This document shows positions 45,193-54,770 of a DNA stretch of 64,000 nucleotides, piece by piece. Origin of the DNA: an uncultured Bacilli bacterium. GTDB lineage: Bacteria > Bacillota_I > Bacilli_A > RF39 > UBA660. Numbering within the stretch: position 1 is the stretch's first letter; each line of letters starts with the position of its first letter. The DNA is taken from positions 1 through 64,000 of the forward strand of contig CAJTZW010000003.1 of assembly GCA_910584305.1 (NCBI GenBank). The letters are read 5' to 3'. The translations under genes and the position numbers were made by a program. Below the pieces are notes generated by a model. That model did no database searches and was not told the origin of the DNA. It saw only the letters and a list, made by a program, of their open reading frames with translations.

Positions 45193-46413
45193 TTATAAAA
45201 TATTTTTATAAAATTGAAGAATAAATGTCGTTCCAACTTTCTTTTGGGATTCTACTTTAATATAGCCATTTTGTTTTTCAATAATGCTCTTTGCCATATT
45301 AAGACCAATCCCAATACTCTCCTTATTTGTATTCCCATGATAAAATCTCTCAAATATGTGAGGTAAATCTTTACTGGAGATTCCTTCACCAGTATCCTGA
45401 ATCTTAATTTCAGTGTAAATAGGATTCTCTGTATAGGAGATAGTAATCGTTCCAGCCACAGGTGTATGTTCATATGCATTTTTTATAATATTAACTAGCG
45501 CTTCAACGGTCCACTTTTCATCCACAGAAATACAAATATTGTTATCCCCTTCTATAATAATATTCTGCTCCTTTAACTCTATTGGGATTCGAAGAGGAGA
45601 AATTGCCCTCTCAAGCAATTCATATACAAAAACATTCTCTTGTTTCAGTGTAACCATTCCACTATCTAACCTAGATAATTTTAAAAGAGATGTTACAAGC
45701 CACTCAATTCGTTCTAATTGTGCACGATTTTTACTAAGCATTTCTTTCTTTTTCTCATAATCAATATCATCATTCTCTAAAATATCATTAATCACATACA
45801 TACTAGTCAGTGGTGTTTTTAACTGATGTGAAATATCTGACAAAACAGAAGCTAAGTGCTTTTTTTCATGACTAGAATAATTTTCTTTCTCCTTTAACAA
45901 ATTCGTAACTTTATAAATATCATTTTTAAGAGAACTAAACTCACTCTCTTTATATTCACGAATATCAATAGAATAATCTCCTTTTAAAACCCTATTAAAA
46001 TAATCCTGAATCTGTTCTATTCTTAGATATTCCTTTCTCTTGTCATATAAATAAATAAAAAGCAAAACGAAAATAAATACAATCCCTATTAAAAGAGTAT
46101 GATAAACCATCTGCCATTTTAAGTCTTTCAAAGTTCCCATATATTCATAGCCATCAATATCATTAAGTCCATACTTCTGTAAAATACGCTCCCCATCTTC
46201 TGTAGAAATTGGATGAATTAATGAATCCATAACATCTTCTTCTAAATCAGGATACTTGTTAAAAATAGAGGATACAATCGAATTATAATTATCATACAAT
46301 ATCTCTTTATAAGAACGATACAACATGTAATTAGATACAATAGAAACACCCAAAAATAATGAACTTATTATAATAAAAATCTTTATATATCGTTTTGTAC
46401 TTGTATGAAACAT
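45193..46413 (-). CDS. Sensor histidine kinase
   Basis: 406 residues. Two membrane helices (~10-32 and ~104-124) bracket an extracellular loop of about 70 residues. A HAMP-like linker follows, then the dimerisation helix with the phospho-acceptor His196 in SDISHQLKTPLTSM. ATP-binding boxes are clear: NIIKNAYEHT (N), DTGEGISSKDLPHIFERFY (G1/F) and GIGLNMAK (G2). It signals to the response regulator encoded just upstream, whose TAA directly abuts this ATG. The stimulus is unknown; envelope stress is plausible from the neighbours. Confidence 0.95.
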   Translation of the reverse strand: MFHTSTKRYIKIFIIISSLFLGVSIVSNYMLYRSYKEILYDNYNSIVSSIFNKYPDLEEDVMDSLIHPISTEDGERILQKYGLNDIDGYEYMGTLKDLKWQMVYHTLLIGIVFIFVLLFIYLYDKRKEYLRIEQIQDYFNRVLKGDYSIDIREYKESEFSSLKNDIYKVTNLLKEKENYSSHEKKHLASVLSDISHQLKTPLTSMYVINDILENDDIDYEKKKEMLSKNRAQLERIEWLVTSLLKLSRLDSGMVTLKQENVFVYELLERAISPLRIPIELKEQNIIIEGDNNICISVDEKWTVEALVNIIKNAYEHTPVAGTITISYTENPIYTEIKIQDTGEGISSKDLPHIFERFYHGNTNKESIGIGLNMAKSIIEKQNGYIKVESQKKVGTTFILQFYKNIL

Positions 46414-47088
46414 TTACACACCTACTTTATACCCTATACCACGAACCGTAATAATAATTTTGGGAGAATTTGGATCATCCTCTATTTTCTCTCGAATTCT
46501 TTTTACATATACAGTTAATGTATTGTCATTTACAAAAGCTTCATTCACATCCCATATATCAGCAAGAATCTTTTCACGACTAAATACTGTATTAGGATTT
46601 AAAGCAAGAATTAACAAAATCTTATACTCTAAAGCTGTCAGCATAACATCAATTCCATTTTTAAATACTTTGGCTTGTTTCATATCAATTACAACATCAT
46701 GTAACTCTATAACATTGGAATCATTTTTCCCCTTCGTTCTTCGTAAAACATTCTTAATACGAGATACAAGTTCCCTTGCTTTAAATGGTTTTGTAACATA
46801 ATCATCTGCTCCCATATCAAGGCCCATAACAACAGATACTTCCAAATCATTTGCGGTCAAAAAGATAATAGGAACATCTCGAACCTGTTTCATCTCTTTA
46901 AATAAATCAAAGCCACTTCCATCCGGTAAGTTTACATCAAGTAAAATCAAGGCAATAGAATCATCAAAACATTTCCTTGCACACTCCATACTATCTGCTT
47001 CAACTACAGTAAATCCTTCTTGTTCTAAATAATACTTAAGCCCAAGACGAATCGAACTATCATCCTCTATCACCAAAATTTTAGACAT
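46414..47088 (-). CDS. OmpR-family response regulator
   Basis: 224 residues. Receiver domain with the acidic pocket near residues 8-10 (IEDD), phospho-acceptor Asp51 (LILLDVNLPDGSG), and the conserved Lys in DYVTKPFKARE, then a winged-helix DNA-binding domain (LTALEYKILLILALNP, VKRIREKIEDDP, TVRGIGYK). The start is MSKILVIEDD at 47088 with GGTGA upstream; the extra 12 residues in frame lack a ribosome site. It forms a two-component pair with the downstream kinase. Targets are unknown. Confidence 0.96.
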   Translation of the reverse strand: MSKILVIEDDSSIRLGLKYYLEQEGFTVVEADSMECARKCFDDSIALILLDVNLPDGSGFDLFKEMKQVRDVPIIFLTANDLEVSVVMGLDMGADDYVTKPFKARELVSRIKNVLRRTKGKNDSNVIELHDVVIDMKQAKVFKNGIDVMLTALEYKILLILALNPNTVFSREKILADIWDVNEAFVNDNTLTVYVKRIREKIEDDPNSPKIIITVRGIGYKVGV

Positions 47089-47148
47089 ATGTATCACCAA
47101 ATCCATTATACTATAAAAATTCAATCTATGAATGACTTTTTTGTAACA

Positions 47149-47835
47149 TTAAAATAAAGATAAAATGAATGGAGAAAGCAAAATAGATGTAATATTTACA
47201 ACAATATGAAAAACCATAGAAAGTCGAATATCATGATACTTTTGATATATAAAGGTAAGAAAATATCCTATAAAGCAAGCGAATACAATCTGGAATATAC
47301 CCCCTGTATGAAATAAAGCAAAGATAAGAACGGATAGATAGAAAGCAACTTTCCCACGAAATACTATTGAAAGACGTCCATATACAATTCCACGAAATAA
47401 TAGCTCTTCTAATATAGGACCCAAAATACCAGTTGCCACAATAACAGTGATTGTAATAGAAGTTGGGACCATTTCAACCTGTAAAAAATGTTTACTCATG
47501 ATAATTAAAAAATTAAGAACAAACGACAATAAAAATGATACTACACATAATAAAATAATCTTCTTAATAGAGACAGGCACTCTTGCTACGCGATATTTTT
47601 TATATATGAAATAAAAAAGGGGTATAAATATAAGACACTCAATTCCTACAATAAATAAAGTTTGACCATCCATATAATTTAGTAAAATCCCATTCGAACT
47701 AGCGTCATCCCAATTGACACCAGAATTCTGTACCATATAAACAAGCATAAATACGCCACAAATAAAAACTTGACCAATTCCAAACAGAATTGGCCAAAGT
47801 AATACCTTAACAACTTCTAAAAATTTAGAAATCAA
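47149..47835 (-). CDS. CPBP-family intramembrane metalloprotease
   Basis: 228 residues, about seven helices. The Abi/CPBP motifs are intact: EELLFR at 143-148 and the metal-binding His176 in FALFHTGG, plus a third motif with FHIVVN near the C-terminus. Such proteases process prenylated or small hydrophobic peptides and often give bacteriocin immunity. The start codon appears to be TTG at 47835: AAGGA in the end of the SPFH gene is well placed and the next Met is 29 residues in. It is the third gene of an NfeD-SPFH-CPBP run. Confidence 0.9.
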   Translation of the reverse strand: MISKFLEVVKVLLWPILFGIGQVFICGVFMLVYMVQNSGVNWDDASSNGILLNYMDGQTLFIVGIECLIFIPLFYFIYKKYRVARVPVSIKKIILLCVVSFLLSFVLNFLIIMSKHFLQVEMVPTSITITVIVATGILGPILEELLFRGIVYGRLSIVFRGKVAFYLSVLIFALFHTGGIFQIVFACFIGYFLTFIYQKYHDIRLSMVFHIVVNITSILLSPFILSLF

Positions 47836-47837
47836 GA

Positions 47838-48731
47838 TTATTTTCCTTTAGGTTCCTTAAACATCTCTGAAACAGTTGTTCCAAGTGCTGCAATATTTTG
47901 AAGTTCAGATGGAATAATAATTTTTGTGGCTTGACCATTGGCTACATTCGATAATGCTTCAAAACTCTTTAAAGTAAGCACAGATGTATCCGCTTTTGCA
48001 TCCTTTAATAAACGAATTCCTTCAGCTTCTGCTTGTTTTAATTTCAGCATTGCCTCAGCTTCACCCTCTGCAATACGAATTTGTGACTCTTTATTTGCTT
48101 CAGCACGTAAAATCGCACTCTCTTTCTCACCTTCAGCAATTAGAATGCTAGATTTCTTTTCACCCTCTGCTTGTAAGATTTTCTCACGTCTTTCACGCTC
48201 TGCACGCATTTGTTTTTCCATAGCCTCTTGTATATCACGAGGTGGAATAATATTCTTAACCTCTACACGGTTTACCTTAATACCCCATGGATCAGTTGCC
48301 TCATCCAAAATAGAACGCATTTTAGAATTGATAATATCCCTCGATGTAAGTGTTTGATCAAGTTCTAACTCTCCAATTAAATTACGAAGTGTTGTTGCAG
48401 TTAAATTCTCAATAGCGCTAATAGGATGTTCCACTCCATATGTATAAAGCTTAGCATCCGTAATTTGATAATACACCACTGTATCAATTTGCATCGTTAC
48501 ATTATCTTTCGTAATAACCGGCTGTGGAGCAAAATCCTTTACAATCTCTTTTAAAGTTACTACATTTGATACACGATCTAAAAAAGGTAACTTAAAATGT
48601 AATCCATTCTTCCAAGTCGTATAATAAGACCCAACTCTCTCAATTACATATACTTTTGCCTGCGGTACAACTTTAACACTTGGAATAATTAATACCACAA
48701 CCAAGATTAGTAAAATTATAAAAATATCCAT
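47838..48731 (-). CDS. SPFH/Band 7 protein, QmcA/stomatin type
   Basis: 297 residues. An N-terminal membrane helix (~3-18) is followed by the SPFH domain (VVPQAKVYVIERVGSYYTTW, PPRDIQEAMEKQM) and a long Ala/Glu-rich coiled coil with repeats of AEGEKES. These proteins assemble into membrane microdomains. The overlap with the NfeD gene upstream (4 bases past it) is the usual NfeD-SPFH pairing, in which NfeD binds the SPFH oligomer. The start at 48731 follows GGGAGG. Confidence 0.94.
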   Translation of the reverse strand: MDIFIILLILVVVLIIPSVKVVPQAKVYVIERVGSYYTTWKNGLHFKLPFLDRVSNVVTLKEIVKDFAPQPVITKDNVTMQIDTVVYYQITDAKLYTYGVEHPISAIENLTATTLRNLIGELELDQTLTSRDIINSKMRSILDEATDPWGIKVNRVEVKNIIPPRDIQEAMEKQMRAERERREKILQAEGEKKSSILIAEGEKESAILRAEANKESQIRIAEGEAEAMLKLKQAEAEGIRLLKDAKADTSVLTLKSFEALSNVANGQATKIIIPSELQNIAALGTTVSEMFKEPKGK

Positions 48732-48733
48732 AC

Positions 48734-49153
48734 TTAATCCTCCCATTTCCCTACTTTTAATTTTACACCATCTATCTCAAGTATTTTAACAATACTATCG
48801 ACCTTAAATTCTTCATTAGAAATCGCTGTCCAACGCTTCCCATCAACCTTGACTTCACCAGAATTGTTTAAAGAAATATTCTCTGTAACAATCCCCTTCA
48901 TACCAATAATTCTATCTGCATTTGTTCTCACATCATTCTTGCGAAAAAACTTAGAAAGCAAAGGCCTTGTCGTTATCAATAAGACAATTCCTAAAATTAC
49001 AAACACAGCAAGTTGAATAAAGAAATTATCAGTTACAAATGACAACAATAAAGAAACAATTCCACTTGCAACAAACCAAATTGTTGTCAAATTAATTGTC
49101 ATAACCTCCACTGCAGCAAGTAAAATAACAATCATTAACCAAATATAAAACAT
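48734..49153 (-). CDS. NfeD-family membrane protein
   Basis: 139 residues. Two or three membrane helices (~1-65) with the family's WLMIVILLAAVEVMT opening, and a C-terminal OB-fold (GMKGIVTENISLNNSGEVKVDGKRW). This is the short NfeD1b type, lacking the protease domain. It partners the SPFH protein encoded immediately downstream. The start at 49153 follows AGGTGA; three extra in-frame residues precede that. Confidence 0.92.
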   Translation of the reverse strand: MFYIWLMIVILLAAVEVMTINLTTIWFVASGIVSLLLSFVTDNFFIQLAVFVILGIVLLITTRPLLSKFFRKNDVRTNADRIIGMKGIVTENISLNNSGEVKVDGKRWTAISNEEFKVDSIVKILEIDGVKLKVGKWED

Positions 49154-49203
49154 ATGAATCACCTACTACCAGTATACTATTAAACTTTAGAAAATACAAC
49201 AAA

Positions 49204-49222
49204 AAACGACGATTAGTCGTTT
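49204..49222 (-). terminator. Terminator after the coiled-coil gene
   Basis: AAACGAC / GTCGTTT with a 5-nt loop; TTTTGTTG follows on the minus strand. It separates the coiled-coil gene from nfeD. Confidence 0.65.
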
Positions 49223-49242
49223 GCTATATATTAAATTTCCAA

Positions 49243-50742
49243 TCACTTTTGATATGTATACGCTTGTTCTTCTTGAGTAGATGCTATTGTATTATTTTGT
49301 ACCGATGTAATTATTTCCTGAAGTTTGGCATTATACTGATTAAATTGTTGTGCCACTTTGTCTGTTTCTTCCTTTGCGCGTTTAGCAGCTACTTCAGCTT
49401 TTTGCCTCTCAACAGCTTCAGCATACAATTTCTTTTTCAAGTCTTCTATTTGTGCTTCTAACTCTGCTATCGAAGAATCTTTTTCTCCCACTTCGGTAGT
49501 TAGTTCATCTATCGTAGTTTGTTGAGATTTTATCGTATCATCCTTTTCTGATACCTTTTTGGTATAAACATTTACTTGACAAGTCAATGAGCTTTTATCC
49601 AATTGAAGTTTCTGATTCTCATCCTTAAGTGCTTTATTTTCTGTTCTTACATCATTTAAAGTATTATTCGTAGCATTTAATTCTTCTTGCTTTTGAGACA
49701 AAGCTAATATAGCACTCTTTTGCATATCAGTCATGGCTATTTTAAATGCATTTGTCATTTGTTGCATAGCAATACCCATATTCTGATTAAATGTATTTGT
49801 AATTGTGCTGAATTGATTATTCAAGTTTTCCACATCTTTAGTTTCATCATCAATAACAACTTTTTGGTCAGGGTGCACATTTTCCGATGTTACATTACCA
49901 TTCGAAGTTTGCATATTATCGGAAGAATTCTGCTTACCATCATTTACATTAAATTCAATTGTTGGATCTTGATCTTGATTTTGCACTATATCTTCCCCTT
50001 CCTCTTGCTTCATAATTTCACGTACATTCTTACCTATCACATCTCGTATTGCTAAATTGTTATCTACTTCTGGCACCTTTGAATCAAGTGCTGCAATACT
50101 TAACTTTTTAGGGGCCTTGTTCACTTCTTTTTGTGATATACTTTGTGACTCCCCTAGATTGCTATTTGTAGTATTCATATTTGATACCCATTCATCAAAT
50201 TCAGAAGATATTTGTTCATCCCCAGCAGGAAATATTGGAGCGTCTATTTCTTCTTCAACATGTTTTTCTCCTGGTTGTCCTAATTCAAAAGGAACAGTAT
50301 TTAAATCTTGTTGGTCATTAAAAGATACTGGCTCCACAGTTTCACTAGGTTCAGCAGATTTCTGACGTTCTTCTTCTTGTTGTACGCGCAATTCTGTAAG
50401 CTCTTGCAATTTTTCTTCTTTTTTCCTTTGTATATCTTCTAGTTTATTCTGATAAACAGCTTCAGCAAAGCCACCTTTACTTTGTTTTACTAATGTATTA
50501 TTTTCTCTTTCAGTAAGTTTATTTACATCTTTTTCTAATTTACTAACTTCTTTGTCTAAATTTTCATTTTTGGTAAACTTTGCTCTACATTTTCTAATAG
50601 CAGTCAAAAATTTATCTTTAAATTTGATTTTTTTAGCATCATAAGTATCTAATTCCATATCAGTTGAATGCAAATCCATAGAACTTAAGATCTTAAACAT
50701 ATCCTTAACTGATTTATCTTTTAGTTGGTTTTCATCTTTCAT
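49243..50742 (-). CDS. Long cytoplasmic coiled-coil protein
   Basis: 499 residues, no signal peptide or membrane helix. Three regions are visible: a basic N-terminal coil (~40-125), a disordered acidic middle rich in Glu, Asn, Ser and Gln (~125-300), and a C-terminal coil of about 170 residues with heptad spacing (LAALSQKQEELNATNNTL, LEAQIEDLKKKL). I recognise no family. Structural or scaffolding roles fit, as in division or chromosome organisation. It begins 2 nt after the DUF1292 stop, with GGGGGAG of that gene as ribosome site, so the two are co-translated. Confidence 0.65.
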   Translation of the reverse strand: MKDENQLKDKSVKDMFKILSSMDLHSTDMELDTYDAKKIKFKDKFLTAIRKCRAKFTKNENLDKEVSKLEKDVNKLTERENNTLVKQSKGGFAEAVYQNKLEDIQRKKEEKLQELTELRVQQEEERQKSAEPSETVEPVSFNDQQDLNTVPFELGQPGEKHVEEEIDAPIFPAGDEQISSEFDEWVSNMNTTNSNLGESQSISQKEVNKAPKKLSIAALDSKVPEVDNNLAIRDVIGKNVREIMKQEEGEDIVQNQDQDPTIEFNVNDGKQNSSDNMQTSNGNVTSENVHPDQKVVIDDETKDVENLNNQFSTITNTFNQNMGIAMQQMTNAFKIAMTDMQKSAILALSQKQEELNATNNTLNDVRTENKALKDENQKLQLDKSSLTCQVNVYTKKVSEKDDTIKSQQTTIDELTTEVGEKDSSIAELEAQIEDLKKKLYAEAVERQKAEVAAKRAKEETDKVAQQFNQYNAKLQEIITSVQNNTIASTQEEQAYTYQK

Positions 50743-50744
50743 AT

Positions 50745-51038
50745 CTATTCATCTCCCCCACTTTTAATGGTCTGTCTCATTACTTCTTTTATTTCTTCCC
50801 ATTCTTGTTCTGTTTCAATAGAACTTAAATGATAACCATCTTCCTTTTGGGTAACAGTAGACGCATAAACAGTGACCATACCATTCTTATCTTTCTCATT
50901 ATATGTATACACTAAATACTTTTTATGTGTAGAATTAAGTTCAAAGAAGATTAAAACTTCACATTCTACTTCGTCCCCATCAGGTGTAATTAAAGTAATA
51001 AGCTCTCTTTCCACATTTTCATCTATTTTACCAGGCAT
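50745..51038 (-). CDS. DUF1292 protein (YrzB-like)
   Basis: 97 residues, acidic. The DUF1292 pattern is clear: ITLITPDGDEVECEVLIFFEL, then KKYLVYTYNE and a C-terminal acidic helix. In Bacilli it usually lies next to alaS-ruvX (YrzL-YrrK-YrzB), and its function is unknown. Here it is instead the first gene of a pair with the long coiled-coil protein. GGAGG precedes the ATG. Confidence 0.9.
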   Translation of the reverse strand: MPGKIDENVERELITLITPDGDEVECEVLIFFELNSTHKKYLVYTYNEKDKNGMVTVYASTVTQKEDGYHLSSIETEQEWEEIKEVMRQTIKSGGDE

Positions 51039-51122
51039 ACACTAACCTCCTCTATATTCTTACTTTAGTCATTATATCATAAATGAAAAAGCATAGCAAC
51101 AAAATAAAACAAAAAAATATAA

Positions 51123-51146
51123 AATCCTGTTTTATGAAACAGGATT
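51123..51146 (-). terminator. Terminator at the end of the polA-CDF operon
   Basis: AATCCTGTTT / AAACAGGATT, a 10-bp perfect stem with a TATG loop. The CDF stop codon lies inside the hairpin, and a T-rich tract follows on the minus strand. Confidence 0.8.
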
Positions 51147-51992
51147 CACATGAATGGTAATATACTGATACCGCTCGTCTAAATCATGGATTTGCATTTC
51201 TATATCATCCGCGATTTTATGAGAATCACGAAGTGATAAATCTCCATCCATAGAAAGTTCACAAATAATACTACAAGAATACCCAAACTTTAATACATTT
51301 AACCTATCTATATTTACAATTTCTTCATTAGACAATATAATATCTCTTATTTTCTGTAAATTATTCTCATCCGTTTCCTGTTCCCCGATAATAACACTCA
51401 CATTTTCTTTAATTAGACAAAAACCTGTATGTACAATAAAGATACCAACAATAACACTAGCTACTATATCCGCATATTTAAATAGGGAGAAAACAGATTG
51501 CAGTTGCATACAAATACCCGCTACTAAAACTACAATAGAACTCACTACATCCGCACTACTCTCTTTTCCACTGGCAAGTAAAATCGCATTATCATACTTT
51601 TTACCAGAATGAATCAAATAACTAGATAGGGCATACTTGGCTAGAATTGTAAACAGACTCACAAAAATAACATAAACACTTGGAATTATCAAATCACGAT
51701 GCATACTATTTGCAATCAAAGATAACCCTATAAAAAGTACAACCACACCAATAATTAAACTTGTTAAATACTCTAATTTACCATGCCCAAAAGGATGTTT
51801 CTCATCAGCTGGTTTACTCGCAAATTTACTACCAAAAAAAGCCACAATATCCGTAGATAAATCACTAAAAGAATGTACACCATCTGAAAAAAGAGCACTA
51901 GACCTTCCTATAATTCCAAATACAAACTTAAATAAAGCTAAAAAGAAATTAGTTATCATACTAATTCTTATAATATGTGTAATATGTTTCAT
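51132..51992 (-). CDS. Cation diffusion facilitator (CDF) transporter
   Basis: 286 residues: six helices and a C-terminal cytoplasmic domain. Transport-site residues are visible: Asp37/His40/Asp44 in helix 2 (SDGVHSFSD) and Glu143/Asp147 in helix 5 (ESSAD), plus the signature HPFGHGKLE at 66-74. CDFs export divalent metals (Zn, Mn, Fe, Co) by proton antiport; the ESSAD site is unlike classical ZnT sites, so the metal is uncertain. It starts 34 nt after polA and ends in a terminator. Confidence 0.93.
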   Translation of the reverse strand: MKHITHIIRISMITNFFLALFKFVFGIIGRSSALFSDGVHSFSDLSTDIVAFFGSKFASKPADEKHPFGHGKLEYLTSLIIGVVVLFIGLSLIANSMHRDLIIPSVYVIFVSLFTILAKYALSSYLIHSGKKYDNAILLASGKESSADVVSSIVVLVAGICMQLQSVFSLFKYADIVASVIVGIFIVHTGFCLIKENVSVIIGEQETDENNLQKIRDIILSNEEIVNIDRLNVLKFGYSCSIICELSMDGDLSLRDSHKIADDIEMQIHDLDERYQYITIHVNPVS

Positions 51993-52025
51993 AACAACCT
52001 ACCTTTTGTATAAAATATATGATTT

Positions 52026-54617
52026 CTACTTTGCCTCATACCAATTATATCCATAATTAATATCCACATTTAATGGAACTTTTAAATCACAAACATGCTC
52101 CATTGCATCTGTTACAATTTCAATTACTTTATCTTTTTCATCTATCAATGTATCGAAAACAAGTTCATCATGCACTTGAATCACCATTTTTGACTTTAAA
52201 TTCTCTTCCTTAAAACGTCTAGCAATATCTACCATAGCCTTTTTAATAATATCCGCACTAGTTCCTTGAATTGGTGTATTAAGAGCAATCCTCTCTCCAC
52301 TCGCACGAATAATATGGTTTTTATTTTGTAACTCTTTAATATAGCGCTTGCGATGCATAAGCGTTGTCACATACCCATCCTGATAAGCCTTCTCAATCAC
52401 ACCATTCATATAACTTTGAATTCCAGGATATGTCTCCAAATATGTATCAATAAATTTTTTAGCTTCACGTGTTCCAATCTCTAAATTTTCTGCCAAGCCA
52501 AAGCTACTAATCCCATAGATAATTCCAAAATTAACAGCTTTAGCAATACGACGCATATTAGAAGTCACTGCCTCTGTTGGTACACTAAAAATATCACCTG
52601 CTGTTTTGGTATGAATATCAATTCCTTCTTCAAATGTCTTAATTAGTGATTCAATTCCTGCCATTCCTGCCAAAATACGAAGCTCAATTTGTGAATAATC
52701 CCCACCCACAATAATAGAATTTTCACTTGGTATAAAGGCTTTACGAATCAAACGTCCCTCTTCATAACGAATCGGAATATTCTGTAAATTTGGTTCAATA
52801 GAAGAGAGCCTTCCAGTTCTAGTTAAAGTTTGTGTGTAAATCGTATGAATTCTACCATCTTCTAAAATAAAATTTTTAAGCCCCTCAATATACGTTGTAT
52901 ATAATTTTGTAAGTGTTCTGTATTCTAATATCTTCTCTACAATAGGATGATCTCCTCTAATTTTATTTAAAATATCTGCAGATGTAGAATAACCACTTCG
53001 ATTTTTCTTACCATGGGAAAGTCCCAACTTATCAAATAATATTTCCCCAAGTTGTTTTGGAGAAGAAATATTAAATTCAGTTCCTGCATAATTATAAATT
53101 TCCTTTTCAACAACCTCAATCTTAATTTTAAATTCTTCACCCATGACATCAAGAGCATGCCTATCTACCAAAACACCATCAATTTCCATTTTAGAAAGAA
53201 CTGAAGCAAGTGGAAGTTCAATATCTTGAAACAAAGAATCCATCTCTTCTACATGTAATTTTTCTTCTAGCATTGCCTTTGTATCATATAAAAACTTAGC
53301 TTTCATAACAACAGCATGCATCATAATAGTTTCTTCTGGAACGACTAGGGTATTTTTTCCATATAGATTTTCGTAAAAAGGGATTTCATAATTCATAGAA
53401 TTTGCTAAATAAGCAATATCATCCTTTACATTATAATCAAGTAAATACGCCGCAATCATAGTATCAAAGCAACTCTCTTCAAAGGATATTCCCATCCAAT
53501 GTAAAGAAACAATTAGCTTTTTTAAATCATATGTACAACAAATAAATGGTAATAATTTAGGTAGACAATCCTTTATCAAATCTTTAGGAATAAAATAACT
53601 TACCTTGTCATTATAAATCCCCATTCCAAGTACCGTTGCGGTATGGTAATTCAATCCCAAATTTTCTAAATACACAGCTACAGGAGAATCAACTTTAAGA
53701 GTATCTACATCCTGAACCACCACATAATCTGATTCTTTGATAGACGGTTCTACTTCAAATGCATCTTTTTTCAAAAAAGAATAAAACTCCAAATCCTCAT
53801 ATAAAGAATTTAAGGTAGCATGATCACATTTTTTATATGAAATATCTTCTAAAGTAATCTCCATTGGTACATTTCTAACAATCGTAGCCAAGTCATAACT
53901 CTTATACGCATTTTCTTTATCATTCAAAAGTTTATCATGAACAGAACCTTTAATAGCATCTAAATGTTCATAAATTCCATCCAAGCTTCCATATTGTTGT
54001 AATAATTTTAATGCTGTCTTCTCACCAATTCCCTTAACACCTGGAATATTATCAGAAGCATCGCCCATAAGAGACTTTAAATCAATCACACGGATTGGAT
54101 CAATTCCATATTCCTCCTTAAAACTATCTTTATTATAACGAATATAATCCTTTTGCTTTAAAAGTTTAATATCTACATCAGTACTAATTAGTTGTAACAA
54201 ATCCTTATCACTACTAATAATTGTTCCAATAAAATTAGGCTCCTCATCACAATAACGAGCAAAAGTACCTATAATATCATCTGCTTCATAGTTATCACAT
54301 TCATAATATGTAATTCCCATTGCAGTAAGAAGTTGTTTGGCAATGGGGAACTGCATTTTAAGTTCCTCTGGTGTTTCCATTCTACCGCCCTTATAATCCG
54401 CATACTTCTCGTGACGGAACGTTTTACCTTTATCAAATGCCACAATAATATATGTAGGCTTCTCTTCTAAAATAATCTTATTCATCATATTGGTAAAGCC
54501 AAATAATGCGTTAGTTGGAAATCCCTTACTATTTTTCATAAAATTTCCGTTATATGCAGTCGCATAATAACTACGGAACAATAAATTATTCCCATCTACT
54601 AAAATGATTTTCTCCAT
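52026..54617 (-). CDS. polA: DNA polymerase I
   Basis: 863 residues. The 5'-3' exonuclease is intact (VDGNNLLFR, EADDIIG, SSDKDLLQL, GDASDNIPGVKGIG). The 3'-5' exonuclease is degenerate: the DxE strand reads YLEN, so proofreading is not expected, as in other Firmicutes. Polymerase motifs A (VGGDYSQIELR), B (RRIAKAVNFGIIYG) and C (QVHDELVF) are complete. It fills gaps and removes RNA primers. The start at 54617 follows AGAGGA; the TTG at 54635 lies ahead of that site. The CDF gene follows. Confidence 0.97.
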   Translation of the reverse strand: MEKIILVDGNNLLFRSYYATAYNGNFMKNSKGFPTNALFGFTNMMNKIILEEKPTYIIVAFDKGKTFRHEKYADYKGGRMETPEELKMQFPIAKQLLTAMGITYYECDNYEADDIIGTFARYCDEEPNFIGTIISSDKDLLQLISTDVDIKLLKQKDYIRYNKDSFKEEYGIDPIRVIDLKSLMGDASDNIPGVKGIGEKTALKLLQQYGSLDGIYEHLDAIKGSVHDKLLNDKENAYKSYDLATIVRNVPMEITLEDISYKKCDHATLNSLYEDLEFYSFLKKDAFEVEPSIKESDYVVVQDVDTLKVDSPVAVYLENLGLNYHTATVLGMGIYNDKVSYFIPKDLIKDCLPKLLPFICCTYDLKKLIVSLHWMGISFEESCFDTMIAAYLLDYNVKDDIAYLANSMNYEIPFYENLYGKNTLVVPEETIMMHAVVMKAKFLYDTKAMLEEKLHVEEMDSLFQDIELPLASVLSKMEIDGVLVDRHALDVMGEEFKIKIEVVEKEIYNYAGTEFNISSPKQLGEILFDKLGLSHGKKNRSGYSTSADILNKIRGDHPIVEKILEYRTLTKLYTTYIEGLKNFILEDGRIHTIYTQTLTRTGRLSSIEPNLQNIPIRYEEGRLIRKAFIPSENSIIVGGDYSQIELRILAGMAGIESLIKTFEEGIDIHTKTAGDIFSVPTEAVTSNMRRIAKAVNFGIIYGISSFGLAENLEIGTREAKKFIDTYLETYPGIQSYMNGVIEKAYQDGYVTTLMHRKRYIKELQNKNHIIRASGERIALNTPIQGTSADIIKKAMVDIARRFKEENLKSKMVIQVHDELVFDTLIDEKDKVIEIVTDAMEHVCDLKVPLNVDINYGYNWYEAK

Positions 54618-54741
54618 ACTACCATATCCTCTCAATATTTGTATTATATCATATATTTAAAAAATATTTTATGGATAAATAAAATACATAATTCCATCTA
54701 TATAGAAATGTGAAAATTTTGTGAAAATATTATCAAAATTG

Positions 54742-54750
54742 TGATATACT
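54742..54750 (+). promoter_or_regulatory. Extended -10 promoter of the lipoprotein gene
   Basis: TGATATACT, an extended -10, 21 nt before the start codon, with TTGTGA (54719-54724) upstream at a long 20-nt spacing. Divergent from polA. Confidence 0.5.
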
Positions 54751-54770
54751 TATATTACAAGGAGGTAATT

